This document shows, one piece after another, positions 9,841-20,051 of a stretch of DNA of 64,000 nucleotides. Each line of letters begins with the position of its first letter. The first letter of the stretch is position 1. The translations under genes were made by a program, and so were the position numbers. The DNA is from Ariolimax columbianus (taxonomy: Eukaryota; Mollusca; Gastropoda; Stylommatophora; Arionidae): contig JAVGWX010000013.1 in assembly GCA_036924085.1 (NCBI GenBank), positions 53,507,904-53,571,903 on the forward strand. The letters are read 5' to 3'. Under the pieces are notes generated by a model. That model saw only the letters and a program-made list of their open reading frames with translations. It was not told the DNA's origin and did not search any database.

Positions 9841-9971
9841 CCCTAATATAGATGCTTCAAATTCGATTTCCAAAGTACTACACATTAGTCATTTTGAACT
9901 AGCTTGTTTTTATGTAAAAATCAAGGAACACATTTAAAATAGCCAATTATACACAACTAAGTACAACTTAC

Positions 9972-10125
9972 TTTGCATATACTTTTTCAACTAGAGGTCC
10001 CCACATTTCACTTGCACCACCCAGTGGCGTAGAGAATAAGTGATAACCATCCAGTACTGGTAAATAATCATCCACAACAATATCAACCCATTCTCCAAAA
10101 CGCCAGATGTGAAAATGAAAGCATC
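9972..10125 (-). CDS. calpain-like protease domain, internal exon (3rd seen)
   Basis: Minus-strand exon of 154 bp between the acceptor tttttttag and the donor GCAAA|gtaagt. It starts with two bases that complete a Gly codon from the 11.6-kb exon. It encodes CFHFHIWRFGEWVDIVVDDY, then LPVLDGYHLF, ASEMWGPLVEKVYAK. The F-x-F-W-x-x-GEWV-x-V-VDD-x-LP pattern and the EKAYAK-like end are diagnostic of the calpain catalytic core (known of the family). It ends in phase 2 and joins the 8.2-kb exon in frame. Confidence 0.92.
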
Positions 10126-10349
10126 CTAAAAAAATGTGCATAATAAAATTACACGTCCAATGCCTTCCGGTTAGAGATTGAATGAATGTAAATCAATCAA
10201 CAAATCTGACAACTTATTGCGGAGCATATGTCTTCAATAAATAAACGCTAAGTCATCTTATCATGAGTCATCCGAGCCTGTTTTGTCACCTCCTGAATTA
10301 TATTGACACCCAGCTTGCTCTTTCATGAGTGTCTCGGTTGTCTGCTATC

Positions 10350-10745
10350 TCTTATGCCATGGTCCCCCATTAAAATTGTTAGCCCCTCTTTTTTCTGCTA
10401 TCTATCACCCTTAGAAAGCTGATGTCCCTTTTCACTGTTTCGTCTAAATCATTTGTTGGAGCAAAGCATTTGGCTAATGTTGACCATTCTTTTATGTCCT
10501 AACGCTTCCCATTCGATAAGCGCTTTTTGAGCTTCTATGGGGAACATCAGGGCCACTCCATCTCTATGGTGTGCATCCTCTTCAGTGTGTCCAGATGATG
10601 GTATTAATTCATCCGTGTTCAGCACTCCTAACCACTTTGTCTCTGCCATGTCAAGGGTGTCGCTACCGAAGTTGCACATTTCTGCCGTCACTTGCACATT
10701 TTCTTTCTTTTTCAAACATTGCACGTTCATTCTCGGTAGCAAATT
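10350..10745 (-). pseudogene. LINE endonuclease-domain fragment
   Basis: The minus-strand frame 10742-10449 contains TLDMAETKWL, then SGHTEEDAHHRDGVALMF and AQKALIEWEAL, the opening part of an APE-type LINE endonuclease (the E of AETKW corresponds to the catalytic Glu). Downstream, LANAL- and ILMGD-like sequence continues in other frames to about 10350. The same family recurs at 57.6-58.2 kb. Confidence 0.75.
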
Positions 10746-10749
10746 TGGA

Positions 10750-11582
10750 CGGGATCTTGTTAGAAAAAAGTGATAGTTTCATATTAATATACTGGACTGG
10801 TCCATATCTGTTGAGGTTTCGGTGGCTTAAGGTTTCTACAGGGTGAGGTAGCCAGCCTCGCGCTTTGATAATATGGACATAATTAATGTCATCGAACTAT
10901 CAGTAATTGGTAGAAGAAAAGAAAATAAACAACTTCGTTGTTGTGGATAATGATTAAACGTTTAACTTGTTTATGGTGAAGGCACAATCTCTTTGTTTAT
11001 AGCAGGGTATGTAAGCCATAAGAATACGATAAACATTCATCTTGTGCAGCTTGAGAAAACACTTTGTTCTGAAGAGGATTCAACGTCTAAGATATGCAGT
11101 GGGATTGCAGTAAAGTTGACATAACTACAAACATTATAATTCGAACATTTGTGTTTTTAATGCTTTGATCCTTACGAGCTTTCATTTAGTTTGTATAAAG
11201 GTCATTTTATACAGTAGTCAGACCATTCTGTCGATGTAATTATGTCATTTGTGCACGGATTTAGTCACTTTAACGTGTAATAGTAAACGTGTTTATTCTA
11301 TGCATATAGTTTTAACACTGTGTTAAATTGAAATTCTTTCTCGTATGCTCATAATTTATAACTTTGTTTATACAAATGTAAGCATGTTTATTAAGACATT
11401 TCAGCTATAGATTAATTAAGCTATGGATATGTTCATTTTTACAATAATACAGAAGTAGCTGTTTTTTGAAAAACTAGCAACAAGTCAGGACATTTTACTC
11501 ATTAAATCAATGGCAGTTTATACACTATAGTAAGGTAGCAAAGCAGTGTTACAAGAAAATAATAATCGTAAACTTTGCTTAC
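10750..11582. other. AT-rich calpain intron sequence
   Basis: It lies between the third and second calpain exons seen. No repeat or open frame that I can name. Confidence 0.5.
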
Positions 11583-11772
11583 CGATATAGGATGCCTCAA
11601 AATTCTGCTCACTTTTTCTATACCCTGGAATCAATCGTTCTAATGCCCGCACATTTAGTGACACGACCGCTAAAGCTGCTTGAAACCAACCACGTTGTTT
11701 CCATTGCTGCCAAGGAAATGGCTCATCACATATCCCACCAACTCCGTTTAGCGTGATCTCATCTTTAATCTC
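11583..11772 (-). CDS. calpain-like exon with catalytic Cys replaced
   Basis: Minus-strand exon of 190 bp between the acceptor cttctgtag and the donor ATATCG|gtaagc. It encodes EIKDEITLNGVGGICDE, then QQWKQRGWFQAALAVVSLNV and LIPGYRKSEQNFEASYI. In calpains this stretch runs from RPKEI through GG to GDCWLLAAIASL (known). Here QRGW stands where GDCW is expected, so the nucleophilic Cys is Gly, while the following helix (AALAVVSLN) is conserved. Phase 0 at entry and phase 1 at exit fit the neighbours. Probably a non-catalytic calpain homologue; an alignment slip of two residues is possible. Confidence 0.88.
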
Positions 11773-11984
11773 CTACAGAAGTATAACGACAGTGTTGCTT
11801 TCGTTGCGTTAATAACATTAATAGCAAAATAATAAGACAGATAGGAACTCTATAACACATCGTAATAAGTGCATATGGAAGTTTCAAATAGATTTATCCA
11901 TCATTATCCTCAACACTTGCACTCTTTACTGAGTCTGGAACAAATTTCAAGGTCCTAGTTGTGTGTTGTCATAAATAATTGCTC

Positions 11985-12290
11985 ATGAAGCAAACTCTGG
12001 CAAAGGGTCTACGTGCCAAAGGGTCATCCTTCTCTGTCAGCTGTCGCTCCCTGTGGCTCTTCTGGTCGGAGATTGGTCCATTCTTTTATGTTGTCCTCCC
12101 ACCTCTTTTTGGGACGGCCTCTTCGTCGTCTGCCTTGCACCTTTTCGTGTATTTGCAAGACCATTTCATCTCGATATGTGACCGTACTGAACTAATTTTC
12201 TTCTTCTGTCAGTTGCCAAAAGGTCTTCAAAAGGTCCTACTGCTGTTGTAATTATTTCTCGTATTTGCTCATTTAAAATGTGATCTTTGT
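11985..12290 (-). pseudogene. RTE-like LINE carboxy-terminal fragment
   Basis: On the minus strand it encodes DLLKTFWQL, then GRRRRGRPKKRWEDNIKEW and NLRPEEPQGATADREGW. This matches the end of the LINE at 22.5-24.9 kb (GRRRRGRSKKRWEE, NLRPEESQAAASDREVW). Frameshifted, 5'-truncated. Confidence 0.8.
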
Positions 12291-12475
12291 ACGCGAATAC
12301 CTCAATGACATTTTCAATAACTTATGTTCTCATTTCGTCAGTCACTTCAATAGTCTAAGACACCAGGGCGGTGTAGACATCAGAGTCGCTGGTATAGTCT
12401 CCTGCTCTTCCAAAGAAAAACACCCATTGGAGTTTGAGAATCGTTTGATTTTCCTTATAGATTGTCTCAAACCAG
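12285..12475 (+). pseudogene. Penelope-like GIY-YIG carboxy-terminal fragment
   Basis: It encodes REYLNDIFN, SHFNSLRHQGGVDIRVAGIV and SCSSKEKHPLEFENRLIFLI. This aligns with the end of the 940-1824 protein (RQHLNDIRN, SHFNGPEHRG, SCFSEDRHRFALENRLI). It abuts the LINE fragment at 11985-12290. Confidence 0.82.
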
Positions 12476-12790
12476 CGACCCACGAGTGCTTGCTTCCATC
12501 TAGGTCAGCGACCCATAACTAACTAAAATCTGACAGTTTTGGACCGAGTATGTTGCAGTGTATGAGTAGACATTCGCCAGCGGCTCACAAGTGCCTGCTT
12601 GCATCTAGGTCAGCGACCCATAACTAACTAAAACCTTATTCCGCCTCTAAGTCTTGGTCCTACAGCCATGCAGGTAACGAAGAGGTAAGGCAAACCTGGT
12701 CCCCAGTAGGCTGTGATGAAATCGGATGTGTTGGAACCAAAGAGGCATATATCGCAGTCTTTCTGTAAACTACGACAAAACGCCACAAAC
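12473..12790 (+). mobile_element. LINE-derived short element, internally duplicated
   Basis: The first part holds two copies of a block ending tcagcgacccataactaact (about 12506-12529 and 12612-12634). The second part (tgaaatcggatgtgttggaa, atatcgcagt, ctgtaaactacgacaaaacg) matches the middle of the 361-bp element at 6864. The tail is degraded to gaagaaaaagaag at 12807. Confidence 0.65.
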
Positions 12791-13094
12791 GTCTTTGTCA
12801 TGACCTGAAGAAAAAGAAGTAACCTCGTATTTTAATATTCCATACGTTTGCGTAGACTTCCCTTCACATTCCGCTCTTTTTCTTTCAACGTCTTTTTTTT
12901 CTTTGCTTTGTGTGAATATCTTTCTCTTATTTTTGTTGTATATTCATTACCTCATATCAAAATTCTTTCTAACAGTTATACAAACTGCACTACCGTATTT
13001 CCTCCCTTCCAATGTCCAATTGTGGTACAAGTTCAGTAGCAGGTCCGCCAGAGGAATCCTGTCTTACCGAATCTCTTCTCCTCATGTCTGGAAT

Positions 13095-13930
13095 CAGTCA
13101 TCAGCCGATGAAACTGGGACACCTTTGGTATCCGTATTGACGGCAGACGCCTCAATCACCTTCGATTGCCGACGGCATAGTGTTCATTACAGAGTCCACA
13201 GTAGAACTCAACCAAACGTTGCAGCTATTCGATGGAGAGGGTAGGAAAGTAAGATGAATTTCTCGAAAACCAAAGTGTTGCGTAATCGTTTCGCCAACTG
13301 TGATTCAGTCTTCTTTGGCGAGGTACGATTACAGGATGTCAACGATTACATCTATATTGGACGTCTTCTCAATTTGGAGAATAACCTGGAACCTGAACTA
13401 ATAATATGTCGCCGCGCGGGCTGGGCGGCTTTCTCGTCCATTAACACGGTCCTGGACTGTTGCTTAGACCAGAACCTACGAGCTCCTCTCTATAATTTCA
13501 CTGCGCTCCTTGATATATGCTGTACTGAGACGTGGACACAAAATCACTGAAGGAAAAATTGAGAGTGGCACAGGCTTCTCTTGAGGGACGCTTGGTCGGG
13601 ATCACTCTCCGAAACTAAAGCTCCACAATTCCGACATATGACGATTGTCGTTGGTGAATGATGCGCTAATCTTTGCAGACAATGCATAGATGGGCAGGTC
13701 ACATTTTGCCATGAAACGATGATTGATGCAGCACAGAGACAACACTCTGGTACCCCAGAGATAAAAAGAGACCGCCAGGAAGACCTCCAATGCGTTGGTC
13801 AGATTCTCTTGCTGTACACAACAACATCAGAGATGCTACTGGAGAAGGGCACTGGACTTCCGTGACGGAATCTGCTGGAGACTAAATTGGGACCCGCAGA
13901 GGAACCGGTCATCAAGAAGAAGATCATTAT
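13095..13930 (+). pseudogene. LINE RT carboxy half relic
   Basis: In three frames it encodes FGIRIDGRRLNHLR (13130), then MNFSKTKVL, YIYIGRLLNLENNLEPEL and RRAGWAAFSSI (13254-13440). After that come HRWAGHI and RPPGRPPMRWSDSLAV (13690-13810). This is the order of RT finger/palm end, thumb and the K/R-rich tail of RTE- or CR1-like LINEs. The YADD box itself is lost. It sits in the calpain intron. Confidence 0.8.
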
Positions 13931-14039
13931 CTTCTGTAATTGTATCTTTTTATATGTTTATCTTTTTATATGTGTTTATTTTTTGCGGTTTGTTATTTGT
14001 TCTTTGTGTGTGTGTGTGATTTATTCATGTTTTGTCTGT

Positions 14040-14290
14040 TTGAGTCTGTGTGCAACCATATTGACCATTTCTCGTTTGGTGCTCTTAATTTCATTAACTG
14101 GCATACAGTGTCTCACACTTTCCTGGCACATCACACTGTGACAGAACTTTAACCGCTCATTTTACATAGTGTCTTCTTTTTTCTTGTTTTGATTTGTTAG
14201 TTGTTTTCACTCGATGATTGTAGATGTAACGTATGTGTTTTTGTTTTGGTGCGGTCACTCGGACCTTACCTTTATGTGTTTTTATCGACT
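14040..14290 (+). mobile_element. Penelope-like 3' terminal fragment
   Basis: cactcgatgattgtagatgt, aacgtatgtg and ttggtgcggtcactcgga align with 2426-2500 (cctgatgaag, cgtaacgta, ctcggtgcggtatctgac). It has no coding capacity. Confidence 0.5.
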
Positions 14291-14644
14291 TTTAGCTTTC
14301 AGTAACGATGTAGCTTCTATATATTTAATTGAATGATAAATGTTGCTTCAAAATTGAAGCAATCGTCTCTAAAAGTTCATCCTCGACGGGAATGCTATTT
14401 AACTACTTCTACCTATATCATTGAACTTAGAAGAGAACCAACGGTACGCTCTTGTGTGTACATTATTTGTGTTATTTTACATGGACATAATTTTTGTAAA
14501 TAAAACATGCACATTGTAAGATTGTTTAAATGATTCCCTTCGGAATATGTTTGACTTCTTGTCACATTTAATTTTGAAGTACGAAAGTCCTGGTGGAAGT
14601 ATGAGTACATTTATCAATTCAGAAAAAAATGTGTTCTTGTTCAG

Positions 14645-15935
14645 TTCATTTCAGTTCATTTCATCCCGTAACCCATCAGGTCGTTTGGGCACACTTGAAG
14701 ACACTCCCACGCCAGCTTTCTCTGTCTGCCGCCGCCCGTCGTATCTCACCGGGACGATGGCTTGACCACTCAGTGATGTTGTCTTACTTGGACGTCCTCG
14801 CCCTCTCTGTCCTGATACGGCACCAAAGAGTATCGAGTTGGTAATTCCGTTGGACCTCGCGACGTACCCGTACCAGGCCATCTTAGTCTTTTGATTGTTG
14901 TGAACAGTTCTTCAAAAGGACCAACAGCGTTTTCAACTGTCTGTCGTATTTCTACGTTCGTGACACGATCTTTATTTGTAACATTTAAGAGTTTTCTATA
15001 GCACCTCATTTCCATTATATGAATTCTGCCCCGGATATCCGCAGTAATTGTCCAGGTCTCGCAGGCATACAGAAATCTTGATCGCACCAAAGAGCGCATT
15101 TGTCTAACTTTTATGCCGAGGGCGAGCCGCTTGTCTTCCCATATAGGTTTCAGCCGAGTAAGCGCCGCTGTTGTTTGTGCTATTCTTGCAATTACCTCTG
15201 GCTGCGATCCCTCTTTACTGATCAATGATCCCAGATATTTGAAATGTTGTACCACCTCAAGCTCCTGCCCATTTGCCTCGATTACAGATTTAAACTCTTC
15301 TATGTTATTAGTCATGACCTTTGTTTTATCTGCATTTATTTCCAGACCAAAACTCTGGGCCGCTCTATTCAATCTACCAATCAACTCCTAGAGTTCCCTT
15401 TCTGTGCCTGCCAATTCATCAATACATTTGCAAATCGGAAGCTTGTGATAAGTCTGTCACCTATTTTAACCGTGCCAACACAACATGTCCTTTTAAGGTC
15501 GTCTCCATTATTCTATCCAAGAATATACTGAAGAGTGTTTGGGAGAGTATACAGCCTTGTCTCACACCCACCGTCGTGCGGAACCAATCGCTTAGCGTTC
15601 CCACTACCGAGACTGGGGCATGTCGCCTGCTCATACAGGTTTGCAATTGCCCTCACAATATCACTGTTGAACTTATAATGCGTCATTGTTGACCATAGAG
15701 CCGCATGCCACACTCTGTCAAACGCCTTTCTAAAGTCAATGAAGACATGGTAGAGTTGTTGTTGATGCTCTGAGTACTTCTCATTCATTAGCCGAAGATT
15801 AAATATCTGCTCGATGGTACTCCTTCCCGCTCGAAAGCCCGCTTGTTCTTCGACAATGATATTTTCTGCCTGTGGTTTCAGTGTTAAGTATTATTCTCAA
15901 GAGAACTTTACTTGGATGACTGATTTGTTCTTGAG
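14645..15935 (-). pseudogene. RTE-like LINE, RT and carboxy terminus
   Basis: Minus-strand frames give SHPSKVLLRIIL (15910), VFIDFRKAFDRVWHAALW (15750), VGVRQGCILSQTLF (15580), then a 204-aa frame (15384-14770). That frame contains NADKTKVMTNN, FKYLGSLISKEGSQPEVIAR, LYACETWTITAD and MEMRCYRKLLNV. The FADD loop falls in a damaged stretch. It resembles the 22.5-kb LINE. 5'-truncated; it ends near 14640 with RPDGLRDE. Confidence 0.88.
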
Positions 15936-16019
15936 AACCTTTCAAATATACGTTTGAAAATAATCCAAGCCAAATATCAGCTTTGGAGCTCTGTAAGAAA
16001 ATTTCCAAGCCAATATAAA

Positions 16020-16309
16020 GGCTCTACAGAGTGAACCAATTAATATTTATTATGACTATCAAAGATATTATGCACCAAAGATGGCGCCGTACGGACTTCT
16101 GGTTTAACATTGCTCTTGTGTTTTAGTTTAATATGGATGCCGCCAGGCAATGGATTTGCCTGGAATTGAAACACTTGTGTTTACGGAAACCTATATGAAT
16201 TGGTACTACGATTAAACGTGTCGTATTTTCACGATCTAGTGCACACGGCTGAACTTCACAAGATTGGCGCCTTTCGCTCTAGCTGCAGACGGCGTCGCTT
16301 TTGGTGTGA
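16020..16309. other. Unassigned intron segment
   Basis: About 290 bp with no frame, repeat copy or RNA motif that I can identify. Confidence 0.4.
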
Positions 16310-16745
16310 CTGTGACTTTAATGAACTAGCCCACGTCGCCCGGGAAATATGCTCAACACATCACTCACACGCTGAATGATGCAATCTCATGCGGGTATGA
16401 GAAAGGCAAGACACGCAATGAAAGATGCCATTCCCTCTACGCTGCCTTGCGGGATATCTGTTTGCAGACTAGGCTTCGGGAGTAAACCCTGAGGAAAAAT
16501 CTACATCTTGTGCTATCTCCAGTCGTCTCGATAATGTCTTGCCAATGGCCAAAGGTAGCTCAGGACGAGAGAGTGAGGTTGACAAAAGGCCCAGTTTCTT
16601 CCTCACTTCAATAAAAATTACCGAGCAAGTCACCCGTTTCAGTGGACACAACAAGAGAAAAGGCTGTCCACACGGCTGAACAAAGAGAGTGGTTTTCATC
16701 ACATGTGATGTAATGTGGCGAACATCACCATTATGTCCATTTTAA
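16310..16745 (-). repeat. 420-bp dispersed repeat, copy 2
   Basis: Inverted relative to copy 1 at 8505-8930. The minus-strand frame reads MMKTTLFVQPCGQ, STSLSRPELPLAIGKTLSRR and DFSSGFTPEA. Shared non-coding flanks (tatcccgcaaggcag, tcccgggc) extend the match past the frame. The element type is unknown. Confidence 0.75.
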
Positions 16746-17081
16746 ATTATCATTAACCATAATTGTACCACAAACGCCACCCGACGCACTACTGAAAGGC
16801 GTGCATGTGTCTCATGTGCAAACACGTTGTGTACCACTGTTCACATCATTAATTCCCATAAATGGTTCTACACGGTTGTCCTCACACCAACAAGTTTATA
16901 AATGGGAACATTATTCACGGGTAAGTACATTTGTATTTCACTTTGTTTATTACCTTTGTACATATCATTCATGTACATTTTTTGCAGCTGTCATATTAAA
17001 CAAATTCAAAATTTTTTTTTTCAGAATGTACATACCCGGTACATCAAGCGATAACATCTTCCGTGATATCTTAATATTTAC
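16746..17081. other. Intron next to the calpain exon
   Basis: AT-rich. The plus-strand frame crossing 16801-17250 is antisense to the exon and is not a gene. Confidence 0.5.
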
Positions 17082-17241
17082 CTTTGGTCGCCGAAACGCC
17101 GTACGCTCATACTTGTCCTCCCCACTGTATACGTATGTCAATGAAGAACGGTCTGGTGGAAATGATACATCGACAAACAAATCTGAAGAAGATAGCTCTC
17201 CTTTAAGTTCCAACTTTGCTTGTATCATCCTTTTAATTCGG
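17082..17241 (-). CDS. calpain-like exon, start of protease domain (1st seen)
   Basis: Minus-strand exon of 160 bp between the acceptor tttaaaacag and the donor CCAAAG|gtaaat. It encodes RIKRMIQAKLELKGEL, then SSSDLFVDVSFPPDRSSLTY and YERTAFRRPK. The LF-x-D-x-FP-x-x-x-SSL segment followed by W/F-x-RPK is the well-known entry to the calpain core. It ends in phase 0 and continues as EIKDE at 11772. The Met inside is probably not the start, since an acceptor precedes it; the first exon(s) lie at higher coordinates and were not found. Confidence 0.88.
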
Positions 17242-17809
17242 CTGTTTTAAAGGAAGAAAGAACAAAAACATTTGTATATCGTTAATAGTATGACATATTT
17301 GCATATTCAACAGGTTTTAACATTTTATGTTCAGTTCTATTCGGGACAGCCTCTTTGTTTGGTTTTTTTCTGATGATACCTTTTTCCAGTTTCCAATTTA
17401 GAAAAAAATGTCCTTAAGGGAACAAATTCACTTTCTGCAATGTATAAACTTGACTCTTTTATCAATGTTCTTTCATCGCCAAAACGGTCTGACGCCACTC
17501 GCTGTAGTTTCTGTATGTTATTGAAACCAATTATGGTTGCCTGTAGTGATTATTCTGCTTAGTGTCTCTCTTGACCTGCCCCTCTTTCGGGTGTCATTTG
17601 ATCTCTACATAATCGGTTGAACCAGAAATATGTTGCTGTTCATTTGAAGATAGTAGACACATATTTTCCAAAGGGACATGGATACAGTGGGATAAAGATC
17701 AATTTGTATTAAGGAGGAAATGGCATTTAAACAATTGGAAGGGTTGTAAGTGAATAAATGTCCAGGTCAACATTAACAATTGATGTTTGAAATTAGACCT
17801 ATTAGCAAA
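17242..17809. other. Probable 5' calpain intron, no feature seen
   Basis: AT-rich with poly-T runs. No recognisable exon. Confidence 0.45.
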
Positions 17810-18740
17810 ACCATTGTGCGAAAGGGATTGTTCCAGGAGATTGGAAAGATGAATGAATGGTCTCATTATTTAAAAAGGGAAAACAAATCTTATCCAGAAA
17901 GTCGATGAGTTTAACGAGCATAGTCTGTAAAATATTAAAATAAATAATAAACGAAAACACTGTAATGCATTAAGGCAAATCTAATCAGAAATAGTCAGCA
18001 TGAGTTTACTAATGGCAGATTGTGCTTAATAAAAACTATTAGAATTCATGGTGGTGGTTACTAAAATGATAGATGAAGGTGAGCCAGTTGATGTTATTTA
18101 TCTAGATTTTGCAAAGGTCTTTGAAATAGCTCCACATCACACATTGTTTAGGAAGTTGAAATCACATGAAACAGGTGGCGCAGTTGCCAAATGGATTGCA
18201 AATTGGTTAACGGGAAGAAGGCAGAGAGTGTGCATAAATAAGGTGTGCTCTAAATGGTGTGACGTAAAAAGTGGAGTGCCACAGGGCTCAGTTTTGGGAC
18301 CAAACTTGTTCCTGATATATATTAACGATTTGGACAATAATATTGCATAATTCGCGGATGACACAAAACTAAGCAGAAGTTTCTCATCTAAAGCAAAAGG
18401 GTATAAATTGAGGTTGATTTTGTGAAACAATTTGGGAAATGGTCTGGCAAATTGAGTTGAATGTAGATATGTGTACAGTCATCCAAATGTGTAGATCCGA
18501 TATAGAACATATTTACAGAATTGAAGTGGAGTTATAATAAATCATAGAGGTAATAATTTTTTAGTCAGAAGGTGGTGATTGTTTCGAGTACATTGCCACA
18601 GTAAGTAGCGGAGGCAGGGCCAATTAATGCATTCAAGAATAAGGTATGCGCATAGCTTTTAGAACAAGGAAATGTAAATGAAACTGGTTGTATACAGACT
18701 CTGCAGATTCTTCTGAACCAGTATGAAGACGTTTAGTTAA
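17810..18740 (+). pseudogene. CR1-like LINE, RT to carboxy terminus
   Basis: The open part (18048-18350) reads VDVIYLDFAKVFEIAPHHTL, then GVPQGSVLGPNLFLIYINDL. In the shifted continuation FADDTKLSRS follows at 18352. Further on AEAGPINAFKNKV (18605) matches the usual carboxy end of CR1/Rex-type LINEs. Upstream decayed pieces (LFKKGKQILS) belong to RT motif 0. 5'-truncated and frameshifted. Confidence 0.85.
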
Positions 18741-19184
18741 ATTAAGTTATATCAGTGTTTATTCACGATTTAAGCGGGCCGACTATCACTATATGTTTGA
18801 CGTTTTACTGTTATTTGGCGCATGTGAATCTTCGTGCGTTGCAAGAGCTGGCTATTATTTGTATATATATATGATTTCTTCGCGTATTTGTCACATTTAT
18901 ACTTTGTTCTGATTCACAACCAAAACAGACATTACGTCGTCTGTAGTATAGTGGTCCTATCGAAAGTGGTTAGTGACACGGCTCACAACACAAACAGGCA
19001 TAAGTTCTGATCAGCAAGGCTGATATTACCCAATAGGGCCTTATTGGAAGTAAAACACTTTTTTTTTAAAATGGGTGTTTGAGTCTTAATTCACCCTAAA
19101 CAAAACAATTAATATTATAGCGCAAACATCGATTTTTAGCACCGGATATGGGAGTGGTGACGTCACATACTGATTGACTGATTG
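18741..19184. other. Unassigned, AT-rich
   Basis: It has a short (AT)n at 18861-18870 and a poly-T run. No frame or repeat copy recognised. Confidence 0.4.
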
Positions 19185-19590
19185 GCATCCTGTCAGTCTC
19201 GAGATTCAATGAACGTCACGCTAGAGAGGGACTTAGTCAGTTATGTTCCTTGCTTTCGCCTGCCTTCAGACCATTATACAAAGTCTGCCTCCGTCTGTCT
19301 TTGGCAAGTTCCTCCCAGCTGCAGGTGTTCATATATAACGCTTTCATGTCACGCTTGCAAACATCTTTGTAGCGGAAAAAGGGTTTTCCTTTGTTACGCT
19401 TGCCGTGGTCAGCTCTCATATAGGATATCTTTTGGTATTCACCCTAATCTGCACACGTGGTCAAGCTACTGCAAGCGGCGATGGTAGAGGATCGTAACTA
19501 AACTGGTAATCTTTGCACGGTCTAACACACCGTTGTTTGTCACTCTGTCACTCCATGCAATTCCAAGTATGCGCCTCAGGCAGAGCATAT
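19185..19590 (-). pseudogene. LINE carboxy-terminal fragment (zinc-finger-tail family)
   Basis: The minus-strand frame (19419-19237) reads GKRNKGKPFFRYKDVCKRDM and WEELAKDRRRQ. Upstream pieces give MLCLRRILGIAW (19585). This corresponds to LLYGEL...RFKD...WE-LA-R in the 61-kb LINE. The finger itself is not present. Confidence 0.7.
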
Positions 19591-20035
19591 GAAAAGAATT
19601 TAGCCCTTTTTTCTTATGACGTCACATAATAACCTGTTTTTAACTGTTGGGGTGTCAAACATCGAACATATAACAGGATTGCCAAGTAACCTCGATTGCA
19701 TCATCAAACAGTAAAATGACTCTAACAAAGGTGCACAAACTCAATGTATTGATCGTTCTTAGAAAAGAGCAAAGGAGAGAAACAAGCGTCAAAATGACAC
19801 ACCTGTTAAACGACCTCAGCTGTCTTTGCCCGAAACGTTAGTATATTTTCGTTACCTGGAATCACAAGAACTCCTTGTTCAGGTCAAGATGTGAAATATC
19901 GGACACTCTTAATGAAGAAATGAACTATCTGTGTGTTCTTGCTTAAATGTTTTAGACACTATTTTTTAAAACTGTAAATAAAAGAGTAATATGCTGAAAA
20001 TTGGAAGTTAAATCCATTTCAAGAAGTCCCAATTT
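19591..20035. other. Unassigned; possible Penelope-type terminus
   Basis: gtctttgcccgaaacgttag at 19828-19847 resembles the GAAACGT motif seen at other Penelope-like ends in this window. Nothing else. Confidence 0.35.
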
Positions 20036-20051
20036 AAACACAGGCATATGC

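Noticed and set aside
15941..15958. Near-palindromic ttcaaatatacgtttgaa also at 28642-28659
   Set aside because: An 18-bp AT-rich match without extended flanking similarity; could be chance or a minor repeat.
16801..17250. 149-codon plus-strand frame
   Set aside because: It is antisense to the calpain exon at 17082-17241, which has splice sites and family motifs; the plus frame has none.
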